Assembly: GCA_030424595.1 (NCBI GenBank)
Contig: JAUHWG010000006.1
Location: 124,001-188,000 of the forward strand
Direction of reading: 5' to 3'
DNA: 64,000 bases
Origin: Polyangia bacterium
GTDB lineage: Bacteria; Myxococcota_A; Polyangia; Nannocystales; Nannocystaceae
Position numbers and translations under genes: made by a program. Positions 29,938 through 38,898 of this stretch are shown here, piece after piece (position 1 is the first letter of the stretch; each line of letters starts with the position of its first letter). The notes under the pieces were generated by a model, which saw only the letters and a program-made list of their open reading frames with translations, had not been told where the DNA came from and did not search any database.

Positions 29938-31692
29938 ATGTCGAAGCTGCGCATGAAGAGCCCCTCACAGATCCAGGACCTTGCCCGGCGATTCGCCCAG
30001 GCGGCACGACGGAGCCTCTGCGGTCTCGCGCTCATCAGCCTGGTCGGCGCGACTGGTTGCGCGACCTATATTGACAAGGCTCGCGAGGCCAAGGACGGGG
30101 GCGAGTACTCCAAGGCGGAGAGCCTCTATCTCGAGTCCATGGAGAAGGACAAGGACGAGCTCGATCGCGATCTAGCGCGCGAGGAGCTGGTGATGATGAA
30201 GGTCGAGCTCGCGAAGAACACCGCGAAGTCCGACCCGACCAAGGCGGAGGCCATCTACCGCGAGGCGCTCGAGCTCGACAAGTCGGACGAGGAGGCGCAG
30301 GACGGCCTCGCGCGGGTGCTCGCGTCGATCGGGCGCACCGACGAGGCGATCCAGATCCTCGGCGGTGAGGCTGGCTTCGGCAAGTGTGACCTCTGCGAGC
30401 GATACCTGGCGGTGCTGCTCAAGAAGCGGGGACAGCTCTACGAGTCGAAGGGCAAGCACGAGGCGGCGCTGGCGGACTACCGCCGGGCGTTCCAGCTCCT
30501 CGCCGATCCGTCGACGGCGTTCGCGGTCGCCCGGACCCTGCACGCGCTCGATCGACACGACGAGGCGGCGAAGGCGATCGAAGACGCGGTGCCGACGATC
30601 CGCCCTGAGGATCGCCAGGCTCAGGCAGACTTCATCAAGATCCGCGACGAAGCTGTGATGCGTGCGATCTCCGGCGGAGATCTGGCCCTGGTCGATCGCT
30701 ACATGGCCATGTTCCCGCCGGGATCCGGCGGAGAGCCCTGGTATTCGCTCCAGCTCCGCGTCGGTCGTGAGCTGTGGGTGCGGCAGGACTCGGAGGGGGC
30801 GATCGCCCGCCTCGAGCCGCTGCTCGGGGATGATCACGCGCAGACCCTCCCCGAGCCCCTGCGCAAGGAGATGGTCCAGTTCCTCGACCAGCTCTACACC
30901 CAGCAAGGGGTCGCTCACCTGAGCAAGGGCGAGGCCGAGGCCGCGGACAAGGACTTCGCCCGCGCGAGTGAGCTCGCGCCGGAGGACGAGACGCTCAAGC
31001 TGCTGCGCGCGCTGGCCTTCGCCGGCCGCGGGGACATGGCGCTCGCCGGCAAGGTCGTCGAGGCCATCCCCGCGAAGACCCGCGGTCACAAGGAAGTGTC
31101 CGCGATCCTGGACAGCATGCGGGTGTTTGAGCGCCTCGACGTCGGCGATGTGAGCGGCGCGAAGGAGGTCCTCGCTCGGGCTCAGGAGACCGCCCCGGAC
31201 ATGCCTGAGGTGCACGTCGCCGCCGCTGCGATCCTGGCCGTCAGCCCGGTCGAGGGGCTCAGCCGCAAGGACGTCAAGACCCTCCGCCGCTCAGCCTTGG
31301 CCAACTACAGCACGGGGATCTTTCGCTACGGCGAGGCGCTCAGCGAGATCGTCTGGGCGCGCGAGCAGACCAAGAACCTCGGCCAGACCTATCTCTTCCG
31401 CGGGCCTGCGTCGGGTGATCGTATGGACTCCCTCGAGCGGAGCATCCGCGAGTCCTACCCCTTCGGCGTCACCTTCAACCCCGACCCGACGACCCTCATG
31501 ACGCTGCGCCGAAAGAGCGGCGATGTGGAGGTGACGATCGAGGGCGGCGGCGTCGAGGAGAGCGTTTCCGTCAGCTCGAGCACGCCGCCGGTCAAGCTGA
31601 CGGAGCCGGGGCTGGTCATCGTGTCGTACGGCCGCGACCAGGTGGCGATTCTGGCCGAGTCCTACACCGGGATTCAGGTCGAGCTGCCCTAG
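29938..31692 (+). CDS. TPR-repeat lipoprotein
   Basis: 584 aa. A twin-basic N-terminus, hydrophobic core (LCGLALISLVGATG) and Cys make a lipoprotein signal (Cys at about 37). Helical TPR-like repeats span about 45-440, clearest at YSKAESLYLESMEKDKD, TKAEAIYREALELD and ALADYRRAFQLL. The C-terminal 110 residues switch to a beta-rich segment (about 480-584). I chose ATG 29938 over the long upstream extension because the signal begins there; ATG 29953 is also possible. TACATT lies 11 nt upstream. The function is unknown; the architecture suggests an envelope scaffold. The stop TAG belongs to the CTAG that opens repeat copy C. Confidence 0.82.
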   Translation: MSKLRMKSPSQIQDLARRFAQAARRSLCGLALISLVGATGCATYIDKAREAKDGGEYSKAESLYLESMEKDKDELDRDLAREELVMMKVELAKNTAKSDPTKAEAIYREALELDKSDEEAQDGLARVLASIGRTDEAIQILGGEAGFGKCDLCERYLAVLLKKRGQLYESKGKHEAALADYRRAFQLLADPSTAFAVARTLHALDRHDEAAKAIEDAVPTIRPEDRQAQADFIKIRDEAVMRAISGGDLALVDRYMAMFPPGSGGEPWYSLQLRVGRELWVRQDSEGAIARLEPLLGDDHAQTLPEPLRKEMVQFLDQLYTQQGVAHLSKGEAEAADKDFARASELAPEDETLKLLRALAFAGRGDMALAGKVVEAIPAKTRGHKEVSAILDSMRVFERLDVGDVSGAKEVLARAQETAPDMPEVHVAAAAILAVSPVEGLSRKDVKTLRRSALANYSTGIFRYGEALSEIVWAREQTKNLGQTYLFRGPASGDRMDSLERSIRESYPFGVTFNPDPTTLMTLRRKSGDVEVTIEGGGVEESVSVSSSTPPVKLTEPGLVIVSYGRDQVAILAESYTGIQVELP

Positions 31693-31855
31693 CAGCCCGT
31701 GGCCAACGTCCCGCGCGCTCTCGCTTGCCCTCGTCGTCCCGCTCGACTCGGCCAAAACTTGCAGTACGGCCCGGTACAGCGGCGTTCTTGTCCAAGCCAA
31801 GAGGACCAACGATTGCGGCGCGAGAGCACACGGGACTTTCACCACGGACTGCTAG
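31689..31855 (+). repeat. CTAG-bounded dispersed inverted-repeat element, copy C
   Basis: CTAG (31689-31692, containing the TPR-lipoprotein stop) and CTAG (31852-31855) bound 159 bp. The left end CAGCCCGTGGCCAACGTCCCG is mirrored by the right end, whose reverse complement starts CAGTCCGTGGTGAAAGTCCCG. A central near-palindrome GTACGGCCCGGTAC lies about midway. This is the most complete copy in left-to-right orientation. Confidence 0.88.
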
Positions 31856-31955
31856 TAGGAGGCCGTCGCAAGAGTCCGCACACTCTCGCTTGCCCTCGTC
31901 GTCCTGCTCGACTCCGCCGATTGCGGTGCGAGAGCACACAAGACTTCACTGCTAG
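31852..31955 (+). repeat. CTAG-bounded dispersed inverted-repeat element, copy D (internally deleted)
   Basis: It abuts copy C, sharing its CTAG at 31852-31855, and ends at CTAG 31952-31955. It keeps the outer parts (CTCTCGCTTGCCCTCGTCGTC on the left; GATTGCGGTGCGAGAGCACAC on the right) but lacks about 55-60 bp of the centre. Confidence 0.85.
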
Positions 31956-32085
31956 GCTGTGACGTTACGTTGACCTCTCCGGGCCGGGCCGGAGAGGGCG
32001 GGGCGGGGCGGGGCCGGCCCGGGTGGGACCGACATCGGCCGTCGAGAGCGGGCGCTTTGTCTCAGGGGCGTTGTACACTAGAGGG

Positions 32086-33300
32086 GTGCCCGCCTGCCCT
32101 TACCGGAAGATACGGCCGTTGGGTGAGGGAGCTGTCGGGGATGTCCAGCTCTGCCTCGACATCGCCGGCCGCCGTCTCCTGGTGGTGAAGTGGCTGCGCG
32201 CGGAGCTCCAGGACGGCACCCAGCCGGCGATCCGGTTCCGTCGTGAGGCTGAGCTGATGGCCGGGGTCTCCCTCACCGGTGTCATCAAGGTCGAGGAGTG
32301 GGGCGTGGACAACCTCGGCCGGACTTGGATGGCGATGGAGTTCGTCGACGGTCTGCCGCCCTCGGCGGTGATCGGCCCGAGCGACGGGTGGGCGGTCCAT
32401 CGCTTCCTCGACGTCGTCGCCCGGAGCTTGGACGAGCTCCACGGCGTCGGCATCGTCCACCGCGACCTGAAGCCCGACAATGTGCTCCTGCGCGGCTCTC
32501 TCGGGGGCTGGGAGCCGGTGATCATCGATCTGGGGATCGCGAAGTGGCTGAGCCAAGAGACCGCGACCGCGACCGGGTCGGTCTTCGGTACGCCCTACTA
32601 CATGAGCCCGGAGCAGTTCCGAGACTCGAAGCACGTGGGACCGGCGACCGATCGCTACGCCGTCGCTGTGATGATCTTCGAGCTCCTCTCCGGGCGTCGC
32701 CCCTTTGAGGGGCGGACGATCCCGGACCTGCTGCGTCAGCACCTAGAGGCGCCTGTGCCCCGCCTCGAGATCCCGAAGCGCCTCTGCACCGGGATGCTCC
32801 ACGACGATCCGCAGGCGAAGCTCTACCCGACGCCGCACCTCGACGCCTTCATGGCGCGAGCGATGGATAAGGAGCCGCGGCTGCGCTACCACTCCGGGGC
32901 CGAGATGGCCCAGGAGTTCAAGCAGGCGGCGATCGCCGACGGTCTCTACGCCGAGGCCGATGTCGAGCCGCTCTTCGATCCGCTGCCGCTGCCGATCGCC
33001 GAGATCACGATCGACGGTCAGCCGAGCCAGCGCTTTGATCTTCGCCACGGGCCGCTGGTCTTCGGCCGCCACGAGAGCTGCCAGGTGGTGCTGGCCTCGT
33101 CACGGCTCAGCCGCTACCACGCCTGCGCCTATGTCCACCGCGGGCGTCTGTGGGTCGCGGACCTCCAGAGCCAAAACGGGACGCTCCTCGACAAGCGTCG
33201 GCTCACGCCTGGGCTGCCGGTGCCCTTCCCCCGGGGCGATCGTGTCACGCACCTCTCGCTCTACAACCGCGAGGTCGCGATCCGTCTCCTCCCGGCATGA
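32086..33300 (+). CDS. Cytosolic Ser/Thr protein kinase with C-terminal FHA domain
   Basis: About 404 aa. The Hanks-type kinase has the Gly loop GEGAVG (13-18), Lys35 in VVKW, catalytic HRDLKPDN (125-132), the Mg loop as DLG at 148-150 in place of DFG, and GTPYYMSPEQ. The C-terminal FHA domain (about 315-400) has VFGRHESC, SRLSRYHA and SQNGTLLDKR. No membrane span is present. GTG 32086 is chosen because it starts just before the kinase fold and TACACT (32074-32079) lies 6 nt upstream; GTG 32023 is the alternative. Its stop overlaps the next gene start (ATGA), so the kinase and the multihaem cytochrome are translationally coupled. Confidence 0.92.
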   Translation: MPACPYRKIRPLGEGAVGDVQLCLDIAGRRLLVVKWLRAELQDGTQPAIRFRREAELMAGVSLTGVIKVEEWGVDNLGRTWMAMEFVDGLPPSAVIGPSDGWAVHRFLDVVARSLDELHGVGIVHRDLKPDNVLLRGSLGGWEPVIIDLGIAKWLSQETATATGSVFGTPYYMSPEQFRDSKHVGPATDRYAVAVMIFELLSGRRPFEGRTIPDLLRQHLEAPVPRLEIPKRLCTGMLHDDPQAKLYPTPHLDAFMARAMDKEPRLRYHSGAEMAQEFKQAAIADGLYAEADVEPLFDPLPLPIAEITIDGQPSQRFDLRHGPLVFGRHESCQVVLASSRLSRYHACAYVHRGRLWVADLQSQNGTLLDKRRLTPGLPVPFPRGDRVTHLSLYNREVAIRLLPA

Positions 33301-35114
33301 CGACGATGGTTGGGCGACCCCGCGCGGCCGCGCTCTTGCTCTTCGGTCCTGCGGTGATCTTCGCGGTCGCGGCGACGAGCGTCGCGCTTTGGACCCTCGC
33401 AGATGACGATGCTTGGGGCCCGGTCGATCGTCGCGAGGCGGCAGTGGTCCAGTCCGACACCTGCGCCCGCTGTCATCCCGAGCAGCACGCGAGCTGGCAT
33501 CGGACCTATCACCGGACGATGACCCAGATCGCCGAGGGAGACGCTCTGCTCGCCCCCTTCGCCGGCGAGCAGCTCGACTACCTCGGCTTTCGCGCGACGA
33601 TGGAGCGTGGCCCAGAGGGGCGGCCGAGAGTGCGGATCGAGAGCTTGGGGGAGCCTGTCGGTGAGGTCTTCGCCGCAGATATCGCGATGACGGTCGGCTC
33701 CCATCGCTACCAGCAGTACCTGGCCCGGATCGACCGCGAGGGGGCAGGGGAGGTGTGGCGTCTGCCTCTGGCTTGGCATGTCGCAGAGGGCAGGTGGATC
33801 CACCTCAACGGCGCGTTCCTCGAGCCCGAGGGCAACCTCGGGAGCGAGGAGGACTACCTCCGTCACCTCTCGCGTTGGAACGATAACTGCGTCTTCTGCC
33901 ACAACACCGAGCCGCGCCCGCGCGCCGCCGCCGACGGATCGTTCTCGACCCAGGTCGGCGAGCTAGGGATCGCCTGCGAGGCCTGCCACGGCCCCGCGGG
34001 GGCCCACGTGGAGCGGCATGCGAACCCGCTGCGGAGGATCCTCGCGGCCGACACCGCGCTCCGGCAGGACGGCTCGATCGCCGATCCCAGTGAGATGGGC
34101 GCGGACCGATCGAGCGAGGTCTGCGGCCGCTGTCACGGGAATCGGATCGCGCGGGATCTCGGCGCTGTTCTCCGGGACGGCGACGGCTTTCTCCCCGGGG
34201 AGGAGCTGGCCCAGGTGTCGCGGCCGATCTTCGCCGACTCGGCGCTCGGAGGCTCGGCGGACACCCCCTTCGCGGAGCGCTTTTGGCCGGACGGCACGCC
34301 GCGGCTCAGCGCCTACGAATACCAGGGGCTCCTGCTCTCGCCGTGCCATGAGGGCGGTGAGGGCCTCGGCTGCGGCTCCTGTCACTCGATGCACGAGAGC
34401 GAGCCGTCGATGCAGCTGCGCCGTGAGCACCGGGGGGACGCGACCTGCCGCGGCTGCCACGACGAGGGGGCCATCCCCGCGGCCCACGGCGGCCACTCGG
34501 AGGCGATCTCTTGCGCGGCCTGTCACATGCCGCGGGTGACCTACGGCCTGGTCCAAGGGATGATCAGCCACCGGATCACGTCGCCCGACCCGGCGGCGCT
34601 CGTGGGCCGCGACGATCAGCCCGACGCGTGCACTCAGTGCCACGTCGATCGCAGCCGGAGCTGGGCCGCCGAGGGGATGGCGGCGCTCGGCCTGCGCGGA
34701 GGCCAGGCTGCGGCGTCGCCGAGCGTTGAGGAGTCCTGGGGTTCGCGGGTCCTCCTGGACCTTTACGGGGGGGATCCTCTGCAGCGGGTGTTGGCCGCGG
34801 ACGCGCTCGCGCAGACGTCGACCCCCGTCGACGCGGAGCTGCGGATGCGATGGCTCCTGGGGGCGTTGGAGGACGAGTACCCGGCGGTGCGCTTCGCCGC
34901 CGCCCGCGGCCTCGCGAGGGTCGCCAGCGACGCGGCGCCCGAGCTCACCGCGAAGGTCGGCGCCTACGACTTCCTGGCGCCGGTCGATGTGCGCCTTGGG
35001 GCGGTCGACGCCCTGCGCGAGGTGCTCGGCGAGGATCCCTTCACAGGCCAGGAAGAGCGGCGCCGCAGCCTCCTCGAGCACCAAGAGCGGCAGCTCCTGT
35101 GGATCGGCGAGTGA
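33297..35114 (+). CDS. Membrane-anchored octahaem c-type cytochrome with HEAT-like C-terminus
   Basis: 605 aa. An N-terminal hydrophobic stretch (about 9-32) would anchor it or serve as signal peptide. Eight CxxCH haem sites are visible in order: CARCH, CVFCH, CEACH, CGRCH, CGSCH, CRGCH, CAACH and CTQCH, over about residues 55-450. The order recalls the cytochrome c554/multihaem oxidoreductase group. The last roughly 130 residues form HEAT-like helical repeats (PAVRFAAARGLARVASD). It would carry electrons in the periplasm; the substrate is unknown. Coupling to the upstream kinase-FHA gene is unusual. Nitrite-, hydroxylamine- and tetrathionate-type reductase relatives are possible. Confidence 0.88.
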   Translation: MTTMVGRPRAAALLLFGPAVIFAVAATSVALWTLADDDAWGPVDRREAAVVQSDTCARCHPEQHASWHRTYHRTMTQIAEGDALLAPFAGEQLDYLGFRATMERGPEGRPRVRIESLGEPVGEVFAADIAMTVGSHRYQQYLARIDREGAGEVWRLPLAWHVAEGRWIHLNGAFLEPEGNLGSEEDYLRHLSRWNDNCVFCHNTEPRPRAAADGSFSTQVGELGIACEACHGPAGAHVERHANPLRRILAADTALRQDGSIADPSEMGADRSSEVCGRCHGNRIARDLGAVLRDGDGFLPGEELAQVSRPIFADSALGGSADTPFAERFWPDGTPRLSAYEYQGLLLSPCHEGGEGLGCGSCHSMHESEPSMQLRREHRGDATCRGCHDEGAIPAAHGGHSEAISCAACHMPRVTYGLVQGMISHRITSPDPAALVGRDDQPDACTQCHVDRSRSWAAEGMAALGLRGGQAAASPSVEESWGSRVLLDLYGGDPLQRVLAADALAQTSTPVDAELRMRWLLGALEDEYPAVRFAAARGLARVASDAAPELTAKVGAYDFLAPVDVRLGAVDALREVLGEDPFTGQEERRRSLLEHQERQLLWIGE

Positions 35115-35191
35115 CACGATTCTCCAGGCCCCTGAGAGGCTGCGAGGTCGTGAAGTTGCGAAGGTATGCAGAGCCGCACTAGGTTGTCCGG

Positions 35192-35614
35192 GTGTCCGCG
35201 GACCGCCACCTCCGGCTCTCGATCGCCCTCGTCGCGATCTTCCTCGCGATGGGCCTCTGGCTCGAGGCGATGTACGGGCTGCGGGCGGAGGGCTGGGTCG
35301 ACGACCCGCTGCGTCGGGAGTTTCTCCGCCTAGGTCACGCCCACGGCGCACTCCTGGGGCTCGTCAACGTCGCCCTCGGCTGGGGCTGTGAGCGGCTCGC
35401 GACCCCCGCTGCCTGGGCGACGAAGATCCGTCTGGCCGCCTGGGTCGGCGCCTGTTTGGTCGGCGTAGGCTTCGTCGCTGGCGGTCTCCTGCACGGTCCG
35501 ACGGATCCGGGGCTGCCGATCCTCGCCGTCCCCGCCGGGGCGCTGATGGTCCTGACCTCATCGGTCGCGGTGGCCTTGGTCCGTCCGAGCGACATCGTGC
35601 CGTCCTCCGATTGA
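35192..35614 (+). CDS. Small four-helix membrane protein
   Basis: 140 aa with four predicted membrane helices (about 9-28, 48-66, 80-100, 108-128) and a His pair in GHAHGALLGLVN between the first two. I do not recognise the family; the His-x-His near the membrane could bind haem or metal. It follows the octahaem cytochrome by about 80 nt in the same direction, so it may be its membrane partner (inference). GTG 35192 is supported by TAGGTT (35180-35185) 6 nt upstream. Confidence 0.7.
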   Translation: MSADRHLRLSIALVAIFLAMGLWLEAMYGLRAEGWVDDPLRREFLRLGHAHGALLGLVNVALGWGCERLATPAAWATKIRLAAWVGACLVGVGFVAGGLLHGPTDPGLPILAVPAGALMVLTSSVAVALVRPSDIVPSSD

Positions 35615-35653
35615 TCTGCTCGGAGGGAGGGGTGACGGTCGCGACCGCGTCTG

Positions 35654-35689
35654 GCTTCGGTCGTCGGCGCAGCTTCGGTCGTCGGCTTG
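35654..35689. repeat. 18-bp duplicated unit
   Basis: GCTTCGGTCGTCGGC occurs at 35654-35668 and 35672-35686. It lies between the small membrane gene and the convergent cls stop. Confidence 0.5.
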
Positions 35690-35738
35690 GCGACGGTCGG
35701 GCCCCAGCCGTGGAGCCGGCGGAGGTCCGGAGGGACAG

Positions 35739-37244
35739 TTAGAGGAGCGGCGAGAGGACCTTCGCGAAGCCCTCAGCGAGACGTTGCCCGAGGGGCAGGT
35801 TGGCCCGGCTCGCGGCGCTGATCTCGACGGTCTGCTGGAGGTGCGTCGCGAAGATCGACGCTAGCTGGGCCGTGACCTCCTCGTCGTAGAACACGGCTGT
35901 GACCTCGTAGTTCAGGTAAAAGGAGCGGATGTCCATGTTCGCCGAGCCGAGCGCCGCGACCTCGTCGTCGATGATCATGCACTTCGCGTGGAGCATCCCG
36001 CGCTGGTACTCGAAGATGCGGCAGCCTGCGGCGAGCAGGTCGTCGTAGTAGGCGCGGCCGGCGAGGCCGGCGAGGCGGACGTCGCTGTCCTCCGGCGCGG
36101 GGACGAGGATCCGAACGTCGACGCCGCGGTAGGCCGCGGTGATCAGGGCGAGGAGGACGGGCTCGTCGGGGACGAAGTAGGGGGTCGCGATCCAGCAGCG
36201 GTGTTGAGCCACGGAGATCGACGCGGTGAACTGGGAGGCGATCGTGTAGCTGGTCGGCAGATCGGGCCCGCTCGGGATGACCTGAACCAAAGGCCCGGTC
36301 GAGCCGCAGCATCCCGGGTCGTAGAGCTCTCGGAGGCCGAGCTTGTGGGTCGTCTCTGGATCGCCCGACACGAGCGGATCGAGCGCAGAGCGGGGCAGGC
36401 AGGCGAGCCAGTCTTCGAGGAAGATCGCGTCGAGGCCGAGGACCGCGTCTCCGTTCACGCAGACGAGAAGATCGTGCCAAAGACGGCCGCTGGTGTCGGG
36501 TCCGACGTACTCGTCGCCGATGTTGAGCCCGCCGAGGAAACCCTTCTTGCCGTCGACCGTGAGGATCTTGCGGTGGTTGCGGAAGTTGATCCGGCTCTGG
36601 CGAGGACGGAGCCGGAGGCGCAAGGGGCCGAAGGCGTGGACCTCACCGCCGGCCCTGCGGAGGCGGTCAAAGAGCTCTCTGCGGGTGGCGAGCGAGCCGA
36701 AGTCGTCATAGAGCAGACGGACCTCGACCCCGGCCTCGGCGCGCTCGATCAGGAGCTCGATCCAGCGGACGCCGGTCGCGTCGCCGCGCCATATGTAGAA
36801 CTCGAGGCAGATCGAGCGCTGCGCCGACCGGATCGCTGCCTCCATCGCCTCAAAGGCTTCGCCGGGGCGGCTCAGGATGCGAGCGCTGTCGGCCCGTCGC
36901 AGCGGGGCCTCGGTGGTCCTCCGGGCGAGGTTCACGAGCCCGCGCTGGAGCGGTGGTAGGCCCGCCAGGTCATCGACCGCGGCGAGCTCTCGGGCGAGTT
37001 CGAGCGGCCGGATCGGGCGTCTCTCGCGGAGGCGGACGCGCTTGCGGACCCTGCGGCGGCCGACGACCAGGTAGGCGAGGAGACCGAGCACCGGGAGGAA
37101 GATCATCGCCAGGATCCAGGCGAGCGTCGACGCCGGGCGCCGACGCTCGAGCATCACAGTCCCCGTGATCACCAGGGCGTAGGCGACGAAGAGGAGCTCG
37201 ATGAGCCAGCGCGGGAGATCGGGCAGGTCGGGCACAGGTTCCAC
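35739..37244 (-). CDS. cls: Cardiolipin synthase (phospholipase D family)
   Basis: 501 aa. Two N-terminal membrane spans (about 13-33 and 42-62) are followed by two PLD catalytic modules: H224-RKILTVDGKKGFLGG-type HKD motif and H419-AKCMIIDDEVAALGS. It joins phosphatidylglycerol to form cardiolipin at the inner membrane. Length and domain order match bacterial Cls. The start is GTG 37244; a TATAAT hexamer on the minus strand (37276-37271) lies 26 nt upstream and overlaps the divergent promoter of the aldehyde dehydrogenase gene. Confidence 0.95.
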   Translation of the reverse strand: MEPVPDLPDLPRWLIELLFVAYALVITGTVMLERRRPASTLAWILAMIFLPVLGLLAYLVVGRRRVRKRVRLRERRPIRPLELARELAAVDDLAGLPPLQRGLVNLARRTTEAPLRRADSARILSRPGEAFEAMEAAIRSAQRSICLEFYIWRGDATGVRWIELLIERAEAGVEVRLLYDDFGSLATRRELFDRLRRAGGEVHAFGPLRLRLRPRQSRINFRNHRKILTVDGKKGFLGGLNIGDEYVGPDTSGRLWHDLLVCVNGDAVLGLDAIFLEDWLACLPRSALDPLVSGDPETTHKLGLRELYDPGCCGSTGPLVQVIPSGPDLPTSYTIASQFTASISVAQHRCWIATPYFVPDEPVLLALITAAYRGVDVRILVPAPEDSDVRLAGLAGRAYYDDLLAAGCRIFEYQRGMLHAKCMIIDDEVAALGSANMDIRSFYLNYEVTAVFYDEEVTAQLASIFATHLQQTVEISAASRANLPLGQRLAEGFAKVLSPLL

Positions 37245-37270
37245 ACCTGGTCGCGAGGGCCGGGCAGTGG

Positions 37271-37278
37271 ATTATAGT
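37271..37278. promoter_or_regulatory. Overlapping divergent -10 elements
   Basis: ATTATAGT reads TATAGT on the plus strand (37273-37278, 8 nt before the aldehyde dehydrogenase ATG) and TATAAT on the minus strand (37276-37271, 26 nt before the cls GTG). The two promoters would share base pairs, so only one could fire at a time. No clear -35 for either is visible. Confidence 0.5.
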
Positions 37279-37286
37279 CGCTGGCG

Positions 37287-38672
37287 ATGTCCTCGACTCC
37301 GCTGATCCCGATCAACCCCGCGACGGGGGCCCCGCTCGCCCCGCTCGAGCGGACCCCGCTGGCGAGCATCGCCACGATCGTCGACGCCTCTCAGAGGGCC
37401 CAGCGCCGGTGGGCAACGCTTGGCATGGATCAGCGGATCTCCGCCCTCGAGGGGTTTGCGGCGCGCCTCGACGACCCTGAGTCCGCGGAGCGTCTAGCCT
37501 CCGAGATCACGGCGGAGATGGGCAAGACGCTCCGCGAGGCCAGGGGCGAGGTCCGCAACGTCCGCTCCCGCCTGCGGGACTTCGCCGCGCGCGCTCGCGT
37601 CGCCGCCGAGGATGAGGTCGGGCGCGAGGGCAGCGTTGAGGTGACGACGCGCTGGCGGCCCTTCGGCGTCGTCGCGGTGATAGCTCCCTGGAACTACCCG
37701 GTCGCGACCCCGAGCAACCTGATCCTCTCCGCCTTGCTCACCGGCAACGGGGTGGTGCTCAAGCCCTCCGAACAGACCCCGCGGACCGGGGCGATCCTCC
37801 ACGAGTACCTCGTGTCAGCGCTCCCTGAGGGGCTCGTCGGTCTGGTCCAGGGGGCGGGGGAGGAGGGGCGGGCGCTGGTCGAGAGCGACGTCCAGATGAT
37901 CGCGATGACCGGCTCGATCGCCACAGGAAAGGCGATCATGCGCAGCGCCGCCCTGGATCTAAAACGTCTGGTCCTGGAGCTCGGGGGCAAGGACTCGATG
38001 ATCATCCTCCCGGGCGCTGACCTCGAGGCGGCCGCTCGACATGCGATCGCGCTGGGCCTCGCGAACGCCGGGCAGGCCTGCATCAGCGTCGAGCGGATCA
38101 TGGTCCACCCGAGCTTGCTCGAGGATTTCCTCAGGATCGTAGGCGGGCTCGTCTCGGCCGTCCGCGTCGGCGATCCCCGCGACGAGGCGACGAAGATGGG
38201 GCCGATGGCCAGCGAGGCGCAGCGCTCGATCGTCCTCGCACAGCTCGCGGATGCCAAGGCGAAGGGCGCCCGCGTGCTCATCGACGGTGCTGCACGGTCG
38301 CCGGGCTTCTTCCTGGAGCCGACGCTGATCACAGACCTCAAGCCCGAGATGACGCTGGTGCAGGAGGAGACCTTCGGCCCCGTGATCGCGGTGGAGGTCT
38401 GTGAGAGCGCCGAGGATGCGATCGCTCGGACGAACGCCAGCCCCTACGGCTTGGGTGCGAGCATCTGGGGAGAGCCCGGCCCGGCTCTAGAGGAACTCGC
38501 GGGTCGTCTCGAGGTCGGGATGATCGGCGTCAATCGAGGCTTGAGCGCCGCCGCAGGGGGCCCTTGGATCGGCTGGAAGAGCTCCGGGTTTGGTTATAGT
38601 CGGAGCGTCGCCGGGATGCGTCAGTTCATGCAGCCGCAGTCGTTGGCCCGTACGGTCGCCGAGATCGACTGA
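37287..38672 (+). CDS. NAD(P)-dependent aldehyde dehydrogenase
   Basis: 461 aa, ALDH superfamily, closest in features to succinate-semialdehyde dehydrogenase-like enzymes. Seen: PFGVVAVIAPWNYPVATP (cofactor strand), catalytic Glu231 in LELGGKDS, nucleophile Cys265 in NAGQACISVERI, QEETFGPVIAVE and the C-terminal KSSGFGYSRS. It oxidises an aldehyde to an acid; the exact substrate cannot be told. It is divergent from cls, with a -10-like TATAGT 8 nt before the ATG. Confidence 0.92.
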   Translation: MSSTPLIPINPATGAPLAPLERTPLASIATIVDASQRAQRRWATLGMDQRISALEGFAARLDDPESAERLASEITAEMGKTLREARGEVRNVRSRLRDFAARARVAAEDEVGREGSVEVTTRWRPFGVVAVIAPWNYPVATPSNLILSALLTGNGVVLKPSEQTPRTGAILHEYLVSALPEGLVGLVQGAGEEGRALVESDVQMIAMTGSIATGKAIMRSAALDLKRLVLELGGKDSMIILPGADLEAAARHAIALGLANAGQACISVERIMVHPSLLEDFLRIVGGLVSAVRVGDPRDEATKMGPMASEAQRSIVLAQLADAKAKGARVLIDGAARSPGFFLEPTLITDLKPEMTLVQEETFGPVIAVEVCESAEDAIARTNASPYGLGASIWGEPGPALEELAGRLEVGMIGVNRGLSAAAGGPWIGWKSSGFGYSRSVAGMRQFMQPQSLARTVAEID

Positions 38673-38898
38673 GCGCGCCGTCGCGGAGAACTTCGCCCCC
38701 GGAGATCGGCCGACGTCTGCGACCTCGCGCAGTGCGGCCGGCTCGCCTGCCGACTCCACACTCGCGGTGGAACGTTGGTCTCGCGGCGTCCACGCGGACA
38801 ATCCACGGTGGTGCCAGCTCGCCTCGGCGTCGTCGCACGTGCGCGCAAGCGGGATGTGCGCGCGCGCGAAAGGGCACAAGCTCTGATATCGTCCGTTC
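38673..38898. other. Short gap with alternating purine-pyrimidine tracts
   Basis: No gene is seen. Two alternating tracts are present, a 12-mer at 38835-38846 (GCACGTGCGCGC) and a 15-mer at 38854-38868 (AT then GT then CG steps), which can adopt Z-DNA under supercoiling. They precede the PilT-like gene, whose -10-like TATCGT is at 38887-38892. Confidence 0.45.
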
